From an uncultured Clostridium sp. (GTDB lineage: Bacteria > Bacillota > Clostridia > Lachnospirales > Lachnospiraceae), in contig CAMNRM010000023.1 in the NCBI GenBank assembly GCA_946553025.1, positions 1 through 64,000 of the forward strand: a stretch of DNA of 64,000 nucleotides. Direction: 5' to 3'. The position numbers and the translations under genes were made by a program. Positions 17,224 to 27,146 of this stretch are shown here, piece after piece; within the stretch, counting starts at the first letter, position 1, and every line of letters starts with the position of its first letter. Under the pieces are notes generated by a model. It searched no databases. It was not told the DNA's origin and saw only the letters and a program-made list of their open reading frames with translations.

Positions 17224-19257
17224 ATGATTCAAAAATATCGATTTGGGACGCCGTTTGCAACGGAGGCTGTGGTTGAGGAGATTCAGGTTTCGCAGGGAAA
17301 GCCCGTTTACGGGACAGTTTCCCTGGAAGAAGGGTTTTTATTCTCTTATTCGATGCAGGAGGGCGATATCGTCTATGGACTTGGGGAGGCAAACCGGGGA
17401 ATCAATAAGCGGGGTTACTGCTATATCAGCGATTGTGCCGACGACCCCAACCATACCGAAGATAAGCTCTCGCTTTACGGGGCGCATAATTTTATCCTGG
17501 TATCGGGAAGGGAAACGTTTGGACTTTTTGTGGATTATCCGGGAAAGCTGACCTTTGATATCGGTTATAACCGCTCGGATCTGCTGACCATTTCCTGTGT
17601 GCGGGCGGATTTGGATCTCTATGTGCTGGAGGGAGATGGCCCGGCGGATATCGTTAAGCAGTTTAGGAAAATCATCGGGAGAAGTTATATCCCGCCGAAG
17701 TTTGCCTTAGGCTTTGGACAGAGCCGGTGGGGGTATAAGACGAAGGAGGATTTTGTCCGGGTGGCAGAAAACTACCGTAAAAATCACCTTCCCATCGATA
17801 TGATTTATATGGATATTGATTACATGGAGGAATATAAGGACTTTACGGTTAATCAGGAGGAGTTTGGCGATTTTTCTGCATTTGTTGAAGAGATGAAGGA
17901 GAAAAACATCCGCCTGGTGCCGATTATCGATGCCGGGGTGAAGATTGAAGAGGGGTATCCGGTTTATGAAGAGGGGATTGCACAGGGGTATTTTTGCGTC
18001 AGGGAAGATAAAACGCCGTTTACTGCGGCAGTGTGGCCCGGCTATACCCATTTCCCGGATGTCTTAAACCCGAAGGCCAGGGCATGGTTTGGGGAGAAGT
18101 ACCGTTTTCTGACCGATATGGGGATCGAGGGATTCTGGAACGATATGAATGAACCGGCGATTTTCTATACCCCGGAGGGCATTGAGGAAGCCAAGGGCCT
18201 GATGAAAACCTTTTTAGCCGACCAGGAAACGGATGCCCGGTGGGATACCACCTTAGGGGAGAAGGTTACGTTTTTACAGCTTCGCGGACAATTAGAGGAA
18301 TTATCCAACCGCAAAAAGGACTATGAACAGTTTTATCATCAGGTGGATGGGAAGCTCATTCGCCACGACCAGGTACATAATCTCTTCGGCTACAATATGA
18401 CCCGCGCCGCTGGGAAGGGCTTTGAAATGATTGACCCGGAGAAAAGATTTTTAATGTTTTCCCGTTCCTCCTATATCGGGATGCACCGCTACGGCGGTAT
18501 CTGGATGGGCGATAATAAATCCTGGTGGTCGCACATTCTTTTGAATTTAAAGATGCTGCCGTCGCTGAATATGTGCGGCTTCCTCTACACCGGCGCGGAT
18601 CTGGGCGGTTTTGGGGCGAATACGACCAGGGATCTTTTGCTGCGGTGGCTGGCGCTTGGCGTGTTTACTCCGCTGATGCGCAATCATGCCGCCATTGGCA
18701 CAAGGGAACAGGAGTGTTATCAGTTTGGGAACATGGATGATTTCCGTCACATCCTTGGCGTGCGCTATCGGTTGATTCCCTATCTGTACAGCGAGCTGAT
18801 GAAGGCGGCGCTGGAAGATGAACTGTATTTTAAGCCGCTGGCCTTCGACTACCCGGAAGATAAGATGGCTGCTCAGGTGGAGGATCAGCTTCTTTTGGGC
18901 AATGAATGTATGATTGCCCCCATCTATACGCAAAATGCCGCAGGCCGCTATGTCTACCTGCCGGAGCGGATGAAGTTTATCAAGTTCCTGCCGGACGGGA
19001 CGATGTTTGAGGAGGTTTTGGAAAAGGGCCATCACTATGTAGAGATTGCCTTAAATGAAGTTCCTCTCTTTATCCGCGAAGGAAAATGCATCCCTGTGGC
19101 GGATGCTGCCGAATGTGTAGAAGCGCTGGATATGGGGACGATAAAACTGCTTGGATTTGCGGGCGCGTCTTATCGGATGTATGATGACGACGGGGTGCAT
19201 AAGGATTATGAAAATCCGGGGAATTGGAAAATATTGGAAATAAGTGATAATATTTAG
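17224..19257 (+). CDS. Glycoside hydrolase family 31 (alpha-glucosidase-type)
   Basis: GFGQSRWGYKT, PIDMIYMDIDYMEEYKDFT, GFWNDMNEPAIF, RSSYIGMHRYGGIWMGDN. Confidence 0.93.
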   Translation: MIQKYRFGTPFATEAVVEEIQVSQGKPVYGTVSLEEGFLFSYSMQEGDIVYGLGEANRGINKRGYCYISDCADDPNHTEDKLSLYGAHNFILVSGRETFGLFVDYPGKLTFDIGYNRSDLLTISCVRADLDLYVLEGDGPADIVKQFRKIIGRSYIPPKFALGFGQSRWGYKTKEDFVRVAENYRKNHLPIDMIYMDIDYMEEYKDFTVNQEEFGDFSAFVEEMKEKNIRLVPIIDAGVKIEEGYPVYEEGIAQGYFCVREDKTPFTAAVWPGYTHFPDVLNPKARAWFGEKYRFLTDMGIEGFWNDMNEPAIFYTPEGIEEAKGLMKTFLADQETDARWDTTLGEKVTFLQLRGQLEELSNRKKDYEQFYHQVDGKLIRHDQVHNLFGYNMTRAAGKGFEMIDPEKRFLMFSRSSYIGMHRYGGIWMGDNKSWWSHILLNLKMLPSLNMCGFLYTGADLGGFGANTTRDLLLRWLALGVFTPLMRNHAAIGTREQECYQFGNMDDFRHILGVRYRLIPYLYSELMKAALEDELYFKPLAFDYPEDKMAAQVEDQLLLGNECMIAPIYTQNAAGRYVYLPERMKFIKFLPDGTMFEEVLEKGHHYVEIALNEVPLFIREGKCIPVADAAECVEALDMGTIKLLGFAGASYRMYDDDGVHKDYENPGNWKILEISDNI

Positions 19258-19329
19258 AAATAAGTGAAAATATTAGAAATAAGTGAAAAGCGTTAGAGAT
19301 TATGGAAGCATTAGAAATTGTGGAAGCAT
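19233..19329 (+). repeat. ~20-bp tandem repeats spanning the GH31 stop codon
   Basis: attggaaataagtgataat / atttagaaataagtgaaaat / attagaaataagtgaaaagcg / ttagagattatggaagca / ttagaaattgtggaagca. Confidence 0.75.
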
Positions 19330-19444
19330 CAGGGATAATCAAAACGTCTTAGAAAAAGAAATCATAAAAGGAAATAGAGAATGTCAGGTGGATGATTCCT
19401 GTGCATTCTCTGTTTTTTTGTCCTTTTTATTCTATTTCTGTTCT

Positions 19445-19624
19445 TTATTCATTTCCGGTCAGCGGCGGTTTCTGGTAGAGTTTGCGGTTAATCTCATTTT
19501 TTACCACATTAATCTCTTCCTGAACTGCCTGTAGGTCACCTTTTTGCACCTGGCGCTCGATACGTTCAACGAGAGTTAGCTGGTCAAATAAGTTATTGTT
19601 GATTTCTTTTTCATTCGTTAGCAT
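19445..19624 (-). CDS. Small protein (59 aa), translationally coupled to AraC regulator
   Basis: MLTNEKEINNNLFDQLTLVERIERQVQKGDLQAVQEEINVVKNEINRKLYQKPPLTGNE; ATG overlaps the end of the AraC gene, RBS aaaggagg. Confidence 0.6.
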   Translation of the reverse strand: MLTNEKEINNNLFDQLTLVERIERQVQKGDLQAVQEEINVVKNEINRKLYQKPPLTGNE

Positions 19625-20489
19625 AGTTTTCCTCCTTTCGCAAAACCGCCGAAATATTTCTCTTCCTCCATTCCATCGGCGGCTGTTGATAGATGGTTTT
19701 AAATGCCCTGGTAAAATGAAAGGGATTGGCATAGCCGGTCAGGTGGGCAATCTGGGTAATGGAGAGCTTCGTGGATCGTAGAAGTTCGCAGGCTTTATTC
19801 ATCCGGTATTGGATAAGGAAGTCCTGAGGACTTTTTGTCGTGATTTTTTTAAAGAGTTTGCTGAAATAACTTCGGTTTAAGTTTACATTGGCAGCCAAAT
19901 CCTCAACGGAGATTTCATCCATATAGTGTTTTTCGATATAGTCTACGGTGGACTGGATATAAAAGTCCTGAATACTGTTTTTCACGGTCTTTTTTGCGGT
20001 AATCGAACTGCGGATCAGTGCGCCGAAAAATAAGCTGACATAGCCCATCACTTCACAGGGCAGGAGTTCGGGCTGGTCAATGATGGTTTTTAAATAATTA
20101 AAGCAGGTTTTATACCCTTCTTCGGAAGACGGGCGGTAAATGGGGGAGTCCTGGCTCAGACCTGCCTGGTTTAAATACTCCTTCGCCTTCATCCCGTCAA
20201 ATTCCAGCCACATATATTCCCAGGGATGTTCTCCGTCTGCGTCGTAGTGGATGAGTTTATTCGGCTCAATTAGAAATGCCTGGCCCGCGTGAAGCTGGTA
20301 GGCGGCATCATTGCCGTTAAAGCTGGTGCGGTAGGTTCCGGTGCCGGAGAGTACGCAGTGAAGCAGGAAATGGTTCCTCATCCCCGGCCCGAAGGTGTGG
20401 TAGGGGGCGCATTGTTCGCGTCCGTATTGGTAGAGGGTCAGATCAAAGTAGTCATTATTGAAGAAAAGGTAATTAATCATCTTATTCAC
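19611..20489 (-). CDS. AraC-family transcriptional regulator
   Basis: Cupin N-terminus and AraC HTH (ISVEDLAANVNLNRSYFSKLFKKITTKSPQDFLIQYRMNKACELL...GYANPFHFTRAFKTIYQQPPMEWR). Confidence 0.92.
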   Translation of the reverse strand: MNKMINYLFFNNDYFDLTLYQYGREQCAPYHTFGPGMRNHFLLHCVLSGTGTYRTSFNGNDAAYQLHAGQAFLIEPNKLIHYDADGEHPWEYMWLEFDGMKAKEYLNQAGLSQDSPIYRPSSEEGYKTCFNYLKTIIDQPELLPCEVMGYVSLFFGALIRSSITAKKTVKNSIQDFYIQSTVDYIEKHYMDEISVEDLAANVNLNRSYFSKLFKKITTKSPQDFLIQYRMNKACELLRSTKLSITQIAHLTGYANPFHFTRAFKTIYQQPPMEWRKRNISAVLRKEENYANE

Positions 20490-20821
20490 ATCCTGTCTGG
20501 TTCTGCGTTTTGTTTTTTGTGCTTTGTTTTTGCCTGTTTTTCCGTTTTTTCCGTAACAAAGCGATAGATACTAAGAATCCTTATTCTCACTATATACCAA
20601 AATGTGTCCTATTGTCAAGAGGGGAAAGAAAAGCAACAAAATGGTAGAAAAGATATCGCCTGTGTTGATGTACCAAAGGAAGCGAAGGTGCTAAACTACA
20701 GACAGTTCTAAAAGGCAGGGGCGAATAAACTACAGGTAATTTCAGCAGTTTATAAAACTCCGGCAAAAAGAATAGGGAAAGAAACAGGAAAAAGAAAGCA
20801 AAGCGGTGAAGGAGGAAAAAG

Positions 20822-22111
20822 ATGAAGATGAAAAAAACAGCAGCACTTATTCTGGCAGGTACGATGGCATTATCCCTGTCTGCATGTGGCGGGAATGCCC
20901 AGGGAGATTCCCAGGGGAGCGCACAGGGAGGCAGCGCAGGCGGTGCAGTGAAGGTGGCGATTTGGGACAATGCCCAGCTTGCGGGATTAAAGGAAATCAT
21001 GGGAGATTTTACTGCGGAAAGCGGAATCGATGTGGAGATTCAGGTGGTTCCCTGGGATCAGTACTGGACGCTTTTGGAGGCGGGTGCGCAGGGCGGGAGT
21101 ATGCCGGATGTGTTCTGGATGCATTCCAACTACAGCCAGAAGTTTATGAGCAATGATATTTTACTGGACTTAACCGATCGCATTGCTGCAAGTGAAAGCA
21201 TTGATTTAAGTAATTACTACGAAGATATCACCGGGCTTTATCAGTTTGACGGAAAAACCTACGCTATTCCCAAGGATTATGACACCATTGGACTATGGTA
21301 TAATAAGACCTTATTTGACGAGGCAGGCATTGCCTACCCGGACGAAACCTGGACCTGGGACACTTTTGCCGAAGTATCGGAAAAGCTGACGAATAAGGAT
21401 AAGGGGCAGTACGGCTTCGCCTCTCCGGCGGCAAATAACCAGGACGGTTATTACAACCTGATTTACAGCACCGGCGGAAGTGTGCTGAGTGAGGATAAGA
21501 AAACCTCCAACTGGGATTCCCCGGAAACTATCGCGGCCATGCAGTGGTGGGTGGATCATCTGGTAAAGAAATCCATGCCGAGCCAGGAGGTTATGGCGGA
21601 ATCCGCAGCAGATGTATTATTCGGATCAGGAAAGGTTGCCATGATTATGCAGGGTTCCTGGATGGTCGGCGCGTTTAAGGGCAATGAATATACCTTTGAG
21701 CACTGTGATGTTGCCGTTCTTCCCAAGGCAGAGGATGGAACCAGAAAGACGATTTATAACGGACTGGGCTGGGCGGCTTCGGCAGAAGGGCCAAGGGTTG
21801 AAGAGTCCTGGAAGCTTTTGGAGTATCTGGGGAGCGAGGCAGCACAGAAAAAGCAGGCCGAACTGGGCGTTACCATGTCCGCGTTTATGGGAACTTCGGA
21901 TACCTGGGTGAATTGTGTGCCGGAGTTTCATCTGCAGGCGTACATGGATATGACCGAGGATATGGTGATTCGTCCCTATACCAGAAATACCAAGGTTTGG
22001 GAGGATTATTCCCAGAGCACCATGGTGAAAGCCTACACCGGGGAAATGAGCGTGGAGGATGTTTGTAAGGATATTGCGGCGTATATGAATGAGCAGCTTG
22101 CGGAAGAGTAA
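20822..22111 (+). CDS. ABC transporter sugar-binding lipoprotein
   Basis: Signal peptide with lipobox LSLSACGG; SBP_bac_1-type sequence (VKVAIWDNAQLAGLKEIMGDFTAESGIDVEIQVVPWDQYW). Confidence 0.92.
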   Translation: MKMKKTAALILAGTMALSLSACGGNAQGDSQGSAQGGSAGGAVKVAIWDNAQLAGLKEIMGDFTAESGIDVEIQVVPWDQYWTLLEAGAQGGSMPDVFWMHSNYSQKFMSNDILLDLTDRIAASESIDLSNYYEDITGLYQFDGKTYAIPKDYDTIGLWYNKTLFDEAGIAYPDETWTWDTFAEVSEKLTNKDKGQYGFASPAANNQDGYYNLIYSTGGSVLSEDKKTSNWDSPETIAAMQWWVDHLVKKSMPSQEVMAESAADVLFGSGKVAMIMQGSWMVGAFKGNEYTFEHCDVAVLPKAEDGTRKTIYNGLGWAASAEGPRVEESWKLLEYLGSEAAQKKQAELGVTMSAFMGTSDTWVNCVPEFHLQAYMDMTEDMVIRPYTRNTKVWEDYSQSTMVKAYTGEMSVEDVCKDIAAYMNEQLAEE

Positions 22112-22172
22112 GCGGAAGGACAAAAAGCAGGCAGATGGCAAAGGCATAGAAGCAGAAAAATAAAGCAGGTGG

Positions 22173-24512
22173 ATGATGGCGATTGTATATCAGGAAGAAA
22201 AAAGATTATTTACTCTACAGACAAAAAACAGTACCTGGCAGATGCAGGTAAGCCCTTATGGACATTTACTGCATGTTTATTATGGGAGAAAGGTTGAAAA
22301 AACCGCCATGGATTACCTGGCGGCAGGGATGAACCGCGGGTTTTCCGGTTCTCCCTACCGGGCTTTTTTCGAGGATCGGGGATATTCCCTGGATACCTGT
22401 CCGCAGGAATATTCCGCATTTGGAACAGGGGATTACCGCGAAAGCTGTCTGGAAATCGAACATGCCGACGGGAGCAGGGCCGCCGAACTGGTTTACGTAT
22501 CCCATAAGATATTGCCCGGAAAATATGCCCTGCCCGGGCTGCCTGCCCTGTGGGATGACGCAGGGGAAGGACAAAAAGCAGAAGCCCAAACCCTGGAGAT
22601 TGTGCTTAAGGATACCGCTTCGCAGGCGGAAGTGGTCTTGTATTATGGCGTGTTTGCGGAGTATGATGCGATTACCCGGGCCTGTCAGATAAGAAACCAT
22701 GGGGAAAAACCGGTAATTCTTCACCGTGCGCTCTCGGCCTGTCTGGATTTGTGCAGGGATGATTTGGATTTGCTTTCTTTTTATGGAAGGCATACGATGG
22801 AGAGGATGCCCGAAAGGAGAAAAATCGGTCATGGAAAGCTGTCCGTGGACAGTGTGCGCGGGACTTCCAGCCACCAGCAGAATCCCTTTGTGATTCTTTG
22901 TGAAACGGCGGCCAATGAGGAATATGGTGAATGCTTCGGAGCCGGTCTGGTGTACAGCGGAAATTTCCTTGCATCGGCAGAACTCGACCAGATCAACCAG
23001 ACGCGCTTTGTGATGGGGATTCATCCGGCAGGTTTTTTGTATACACTGGCAGCAGGGGAGAGTTTTACCGCGCCGGAAGTGGTGTTTACTTTTAGTGGTG
23101 AGGGCTATGGGGCATTGTCCAGAAAGATTCACCGTCTTTACCGGAAACATCTGATTCGCAGCAAGTATAAGGAAATTCGGCGTCCTGTGCTTCTCAACCA
23201 CTGGGAGGCGATGGATTTTTCCTTCCATGAAGAAGATTTGGTTTCTCTGGCAGAAAGTGCAGGGGAACTTGGCGTGGAGCTGTTTGTAATGGATGACGGC
23301 TGGTTTGGGGCGAGGAACGGCGATTTAAGCGGGCTTGGCGACTGGCAGGTAAACCGGGAGAAGATTCCCTCGGGTATCGGCGGCCTTGCCAAAAGGATTC
23401 ATGGGCTGGGGATGCAGTTTGGGATCTGGATCGAACCGGAGATGATCAACGAAGACAGCAATCTTTTCCGCACTCATCCTGACTGGTGCCTGCGCATCCC
23501 GGGAAGGCTTCCGAATGTGGAGCGCGGACAGCTTGTACTGGATATGAGCCGTAAGGAAGTAAGGGATTATCTGTTTGCGGAGATTTCGGCAGTGCTGGAG
23601 GAAGGCAAGATCAATTACGTGAAATGGGATATGAACCGGAATCTTTCGGATGTGTGGTCGAAGGCATTGCCCGCGGGACGGCAGGGCGAAGCTTATCACC
23701 GCTATGTTCTGGGTGTCTATGCGCTGATGGAGCGTTTTGTCACAGCTTTCCCGGATATTTTGTGGGAGGGCTGTTCCGGGGGTGGCGGGCGGTTTGATGC
23801 GGGAATCCTCTACTACATGCCGCAGATCTGGTGCAGCGATAATACGGACGCGGTGGAACGGCTGCAGATTCAGTACGGGACCTCCTTTGGCTATCCCGTC
23901 AGCAGCATGGGAAGCCATGTTTCCGCAAGCCCCAATATGCAGACCGGGAGAAGCACTTTAATGGCGACCAGGGCAGCCGTGGCGATGGCAGGGAGCTTTG
24001 GGTATGAACTGGATGTCAGAAAGCTGTGTGAAAAGGAACGGGAGGAGATTAGGGAAGAAATTCGGGAATTTAAGCAGTTTTATCCGTTGATTCATTACGG
24101 CGATTACTATCGGCTGACGAACGCCAAAGAGGATCGGGAGTTTACGGCCTGGGCATTTGTAAATGAAGAGAAAACCGAAGCCCTTATTTTTGTCGTAACC
24201 CTGCGGGCAAGATCAAATCCCCCGTTTATCCGCCTGCGGGTGAAGGGACTTTTGGAGGATGAGTTTTATCAGGTGAATGGGGCTTATCCGGGAAATAGGG
24301 CTTATCCGGGAAATGGGTTTTCTTCGGCGAAGGGGGCTTATCCGGGAAATGGGTTTTCTTCGGCGAAGGGGTCTTGTCTGGGAAATGGGCGTTGTTTGGA
24401 AGAGGAAGATAAGAATGTTTATGAGGGCAGCGCTCTGATGTACGGCGGGATATTGCTTCCCGTGGTGTCGGGGGATTACCAGGGGATGAGGTTTTGGATT
24501 AAAAAAGTATAG
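22173..24512 (+). CDS. Alpha-galactosidase, glycoside hydrolase family 36
   Basis: FVMDDGWFGARNGDLSGLGDW, FGIWIEPEMINEDSNL, YVKWDMNRNLSD, GCSGGGGRFDAGILYYMPQIWCSDNTDA. Confidence 0.95.
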   Translation: MMAIVYQEEKRLFTLQTKNSTWQMQVSPYGHLLHVYYGRKVEKTAMDYLAAGMNRGFSGSPYRAFFEDRGYSLDTCPQEYSAFGTGDYRESCLEIEHADGSRAAELVYVSHKILPGKYALPGLPALWDDAGEGQKAEAQTLEIVLKDTASQAEVVLYYGVFAEYDAITRACQIRNHGEKPVILHRALSACLDLCRDDLDLLSFYGRHTMERMPERRKIGHGKLSVDSVRGTSSHQQNPFVILCETAANEEYGECFGAGLVYSGNFLASAELDQINQTRFVMGIHPAGFLYTLAAGESFTAPEVVFTFSGEGYGALSRKIHRLYRKHLIRSKYKEIRRPVLLNHWEAMDFSFHEEDLVSLAESAGELGVELFVMDDGWFGARNGDLSGLGDWQVNREKIPSGIGGLAKRIHGLGMQFGIWIEPEMINEDSNLFRTHPDWCLRIPGRLPNVERGQLVLDMSRKEVRDYLFAEISAVLEEGKINYVKWDMNRNLSDVWSKALPAGRQGEAYHRYVLGVYALMERFVTAFPDILWEGCSGGGGRFDAGILYYMPQIWCSDNTDAVERLQIQYGTSFGYPVSSMGSHVSASPNMQTGRSTLMATRAAVAMAGSFGYELDVRKLCEKEREEIREEIREFKQFYPLIHYGDYYRLTNAKEDREFTAWAFVNEEKTEALIFVVTLRARSNPPFIRLRVKGLLEDEFYQVNGAYPGNRAYPGNGFSSAKGAYPGNGFSSAKGSCLGNGRCLEEEDKNVYEGSALMYGGILLPVVSGDYQGMRFWIKKV
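24282..24390 (+). repeat. Minisatellite in GH36 C-terminal region
   Basis: gcttatccgggaaatgggttttcttcggcgaaggg-type 36-bp unit plus 18-bp sub-unit; encodes AYPGNRAYPGNGFSSAKGAYPGNGFSSAKGSCLGNG. Confidence 0.9.
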
Positions 24513-24774
24513 AGGGCAATACGTGAATCATAGGCAGGTGTACTATGCGGCTGTGCCAGAGGATTGGTGCAGACACGGGCAGGAATTGGTGCGAGGGAAA
24601 AATGACTAAAAAAGGCCGCAGGTATCTGCATTATGGCAGAAAAATGGACGGATTTTTATAAAAATTTGGAAGAAATGAAAATTGTTGCCTTTTTGATCTG
24701 ATGCTATAATAAAACTCACACCGAAATCAGGGTGGATGGAAACTGTAGTTGATGATCAGAAAGGATGAACAATT

Positions 24775-25011
24775 ATGAAAATTCAAAATATTGACAATGT
24801 AGAGAAGTTTTTTGAGGTAATTGACGAGTGCAAAGGCGTGGTTGAACTGGTTTCCCCGGAGGGCGACAGGATTAACCTAAAGTCCAAACTCAGCCAGTAC
24901 TTATCCATGGCAACCATATTTTCTAACGGGTATGTAAGAGAACTGGATATTGTGGCACACGACAGAGAGGATGTAGAGCGGTTAATTAAGTACATGTATC
25001 AGGGCGAGTAA
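24775..25011 (+). CDS. Conserved small hypothetical protein (78 aa)
   Basis: MKIQNIDNVEKFFEVIDECKGVVELVSPEGDRINLKSKLSQYLSM...; RBS aaaggatg upstream. Confidence 0.7.
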   Translation: MKIQNIDNVEKFFEVIDECKGVVELVSPEGDRINLKSKLSQYLSMATIFSNGYVRELDIVAHDREDVERLIKYMYQGE

Positions 25012-25026
25012 TTTCGCCCTGTTTTT
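25000..25026 (+). terminator. Terminator overlapping the stop codon of 24775..25011
   Basis: cAGGGCGAGTAATTTCGCCCTgttttt. Confidence 0.8.
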
Positions 25027-25199
25027 CTTTTTGGGAACTATTAGGGAAAAGCTATTTTGGTGGAGCCATTTTAGGAGGGCCAACAGAGATGGAGAGCCAA
25101 CATATGCACCTTGCGTAAAATCTGCGGAAATGTTAGAATGAAGAAAAGAACATTGCTGTGTAAATAGTAACGAAATATCGCAGGGAAAGAGGTGAGCAT

Positions 25200-26897
25200 A
25201 TGGCAGAATGGCGGAAACTTCCGGTGGGCATGGAAGATTTTGAGGAAGTCCGCAGGAGCGGGTTCTATTATGTGGATAAGACAGGATTGATTGAAGAATT
25301 ATTAAAGCAGTGGGGAAAGGTTAATTTATTTACACGTCCGCGCCGTTTTGGAAAATCACTGCATATGAGTATGCTGAAGTCCTTTTTTTCGATTGGTTGT
25401 GATCCGGGACTTTTTGACGGGCTTAAGATAGCGCAGGATACCAAACTGTGTGAGGAATATATGGGGCAGTTCCCGGTGATTTCCATAAGCTTAAAAGGGG
25501 TGAATGCCGCAAATTTTCAGGACGCCTATAGATTTCTGGTCAGGATTATCAATGCGGAGGCAAGAAGGCTGTGGGTGCTTTTGGACGGGGAAAGGCTTGA
25601 CTGCATTGACCGGAAAATACTTGAAGATCTGCTGGACCGGAGAATGGAAATGGATACGCTGGTCTACAGTCTGCGGGAACTTTCGGAACTTCTTGAAAGG
25701 TATTATGAGAAGAAAGTGATTATCCTGATTGATGAATATGATGTTCCCTTAGCGAAGGCAAATGAGAACGGATATTATGATGAGATGGTTCTTTTAATCC
25801 GAAATCTTTTTGAAAATGCCTTAAAGACGAACAGCAGCCTGAAATTTGCTGTGCTGACCGGGTGTCTGCGGGTGGCAAAGGAGAGTATTTTTACAGGGCT
25901 TAATCATTTTAAAATATATCCGATAACGAAAGCGGTATTTGATGAATATTTTGGCTTTACCGACGATGAGGTAAGGGAGATGCTTCGTTATTATGGGATG
26001 GAAGAGGATTACGAAACGGTTAAGGAATGGTACGACGGCTACCGGTTTGGAAAGGTCGATGTGTATTGTCCGTGGGATGTGATTAATTACTGCAGTGACC
26101 ATATCGATGATCCGAAGCTTTTGCCGCAGAATTATTGGCTGAATACCAGCAGCAATGAGGTAATCCATCGCTTTATTGACAGTGCAGGCAAACAGGGCAG
26201 GCTGACCAAGGCAGAACTTGAACGGCTGGTCAATGGGGAAACCGTACAAAAAGAAATCTGTCAGGAACTTACGTATAAGGATTTGTACACATCGATGGAC
26301 AATCTCTGGAGCACGCTTTTTATGACCGGCTATCTGACGCAGCGGGGCGAGCCTGTCGGGAACCTGTATAATCTGGCCGTGCCTAATCGGGAAATCCGAA
26401 ATATCATTACCGAACATATTTTGAAATCATTTAAGGAAGATATCGGGAAGGACGGGGAGATGGTTACTGCTTTCTGTACTGCGTTAGCGGAGGGAAAGCC
26501 GGATGTGGTGGAAGGGCTGTTTACCGGATATATGGAAAAAACAATCAGCGTGCGGGATACCTTTGTCCGCAGGGCAATAAGAGAAAACTTTTATCACGGA
26601 ATTTTGCTGGGGATTTTAAGTTATAAGGAGGACTGGATTGTGAGGTCTAACCGGGAATCCGGGGATGGATTCAGCGATATTCTGATTACCATTGACGGTA
26701 CAGATACAGGGATGGTGATTGAAGTTAAGTATGCAAAGGATGGCAGCGAGGAAAAGGAGTGCAGGGATGCACTGAAGCAAATTGCCAATAAACAGTATGA
26801 AGCCGCTCTTCGCCAGGAGGGAGTGCAAAAAATCATTAACTATGGAATTGCCTGTAATAAAAAGAAATGCAGGGTGATGATGGAAAAACATGATTAG
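25200..26897 (+). CDS. AAA-ATPase_like / PD-(D/E)XK nuclease superfamily protein
   Basis: YYVDKTGLIEELL, TRPRRFGKSLHMSML, IILIDEYDVPL, C-terminal DGFSDILITIDGTDTGMVIEVKYA. Confidence 0.92.
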   Translation: MAEWRKLPVGMEDFEEVRRSGFYYVDKTGLIEELLKQWGKVNLFTRPRRFGKSLHMSMLKSFFSIGCDPGLFDGLKIAQDTKLCEEYMGQFPVISISLKGVNAANFQDAYRFLVRIINAEARRLWVLLDGERLDCIDRKILEDLLDRRMEMDTLVYSLRELSELLERYYEKKVIILIDEYDVPLAKANENGYYDEMVLLIRNLFENALKTNSSLKFAVLTGCLRVAKESIFTGLNHFKIYPITKAVFDEYFGFTDDEVREMLRYYGMEEDYETVKEWYDGYRFGKVDVYCPWDVINYCSDHIDDPKLLPQNYWLNTSSNEVIHRFIDSAGKQGRLTKAELERLVNGETVQKEICQELTYKDLYTSMDNLWSTLFMTGYLTQRGEPVGNLYNLAVPNREIRNIITEHILKSFKEDIGKDGEMVTAFCTALAEGKPDVVEGLFTGYMEKTISVRDTFVRRAIRENFYHGILLGILSYKEDWIVRSNRESGDGFSDILITIDGTDTGMVIEVKYAKDGSEEKECRDALKQIANKQYEAALRQEGVQKIINYGIACNKKKCRVMMEKHD

Positions 26898-26905
26898 AGA
26901 TAGGG

Positions 26906-26932
26906 CAGGGCGAGTAATTTCGCCCTGTTTTT
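26906..26932 (+). terminator. Terminator, 27-bp identical copy of the one at 25000
   Basis: cAGGGCGAGTAATTTCGCCCTgttttt. Confidence 0.8.
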
Positions 26933-26951
26933 TTGAATGTTTTTTAATTTT

Positions 26952-27146
26952 CTAAAATTTGTAAGAAATTCCGCTTTGTTTTAGAATGGCATTTGCGGTA
27001 TGTCTTGATTTGATTTTTGTGTCAACAGTAACATGGCGTTTTGTAATGGGGCTGTACCAAATATCATGATCACCTTTTCCTCGTCGTTCAAATGTACAGC
27101 CATTTTGTAAAAGGATATTACGCACTTTTTTTTCATATTCAGCCAT
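26952..27146 (-). CDS. hicA: HicA-family toxin
   Basis: ILLQNGCTFERRGKGDHDIWYSPITKRHVTVDTKIKSRHTANAILKQSGI: GDH-x-W and downstream HicA pattern. Confidence 0.85.
   Translation of the reverse strand: MAEYEKKVRNILLQNGCTFERRGKGDHDIWYSPITKRHVTVDTKIKSRHTANAILKQSGISYKF

Noticed and set aside
22266-23228. 320-aa minus-strand ORF within GH36
   Set aside because: Antisense to strongly conserved GH36 motifs; a GC-skew shadow ORF.
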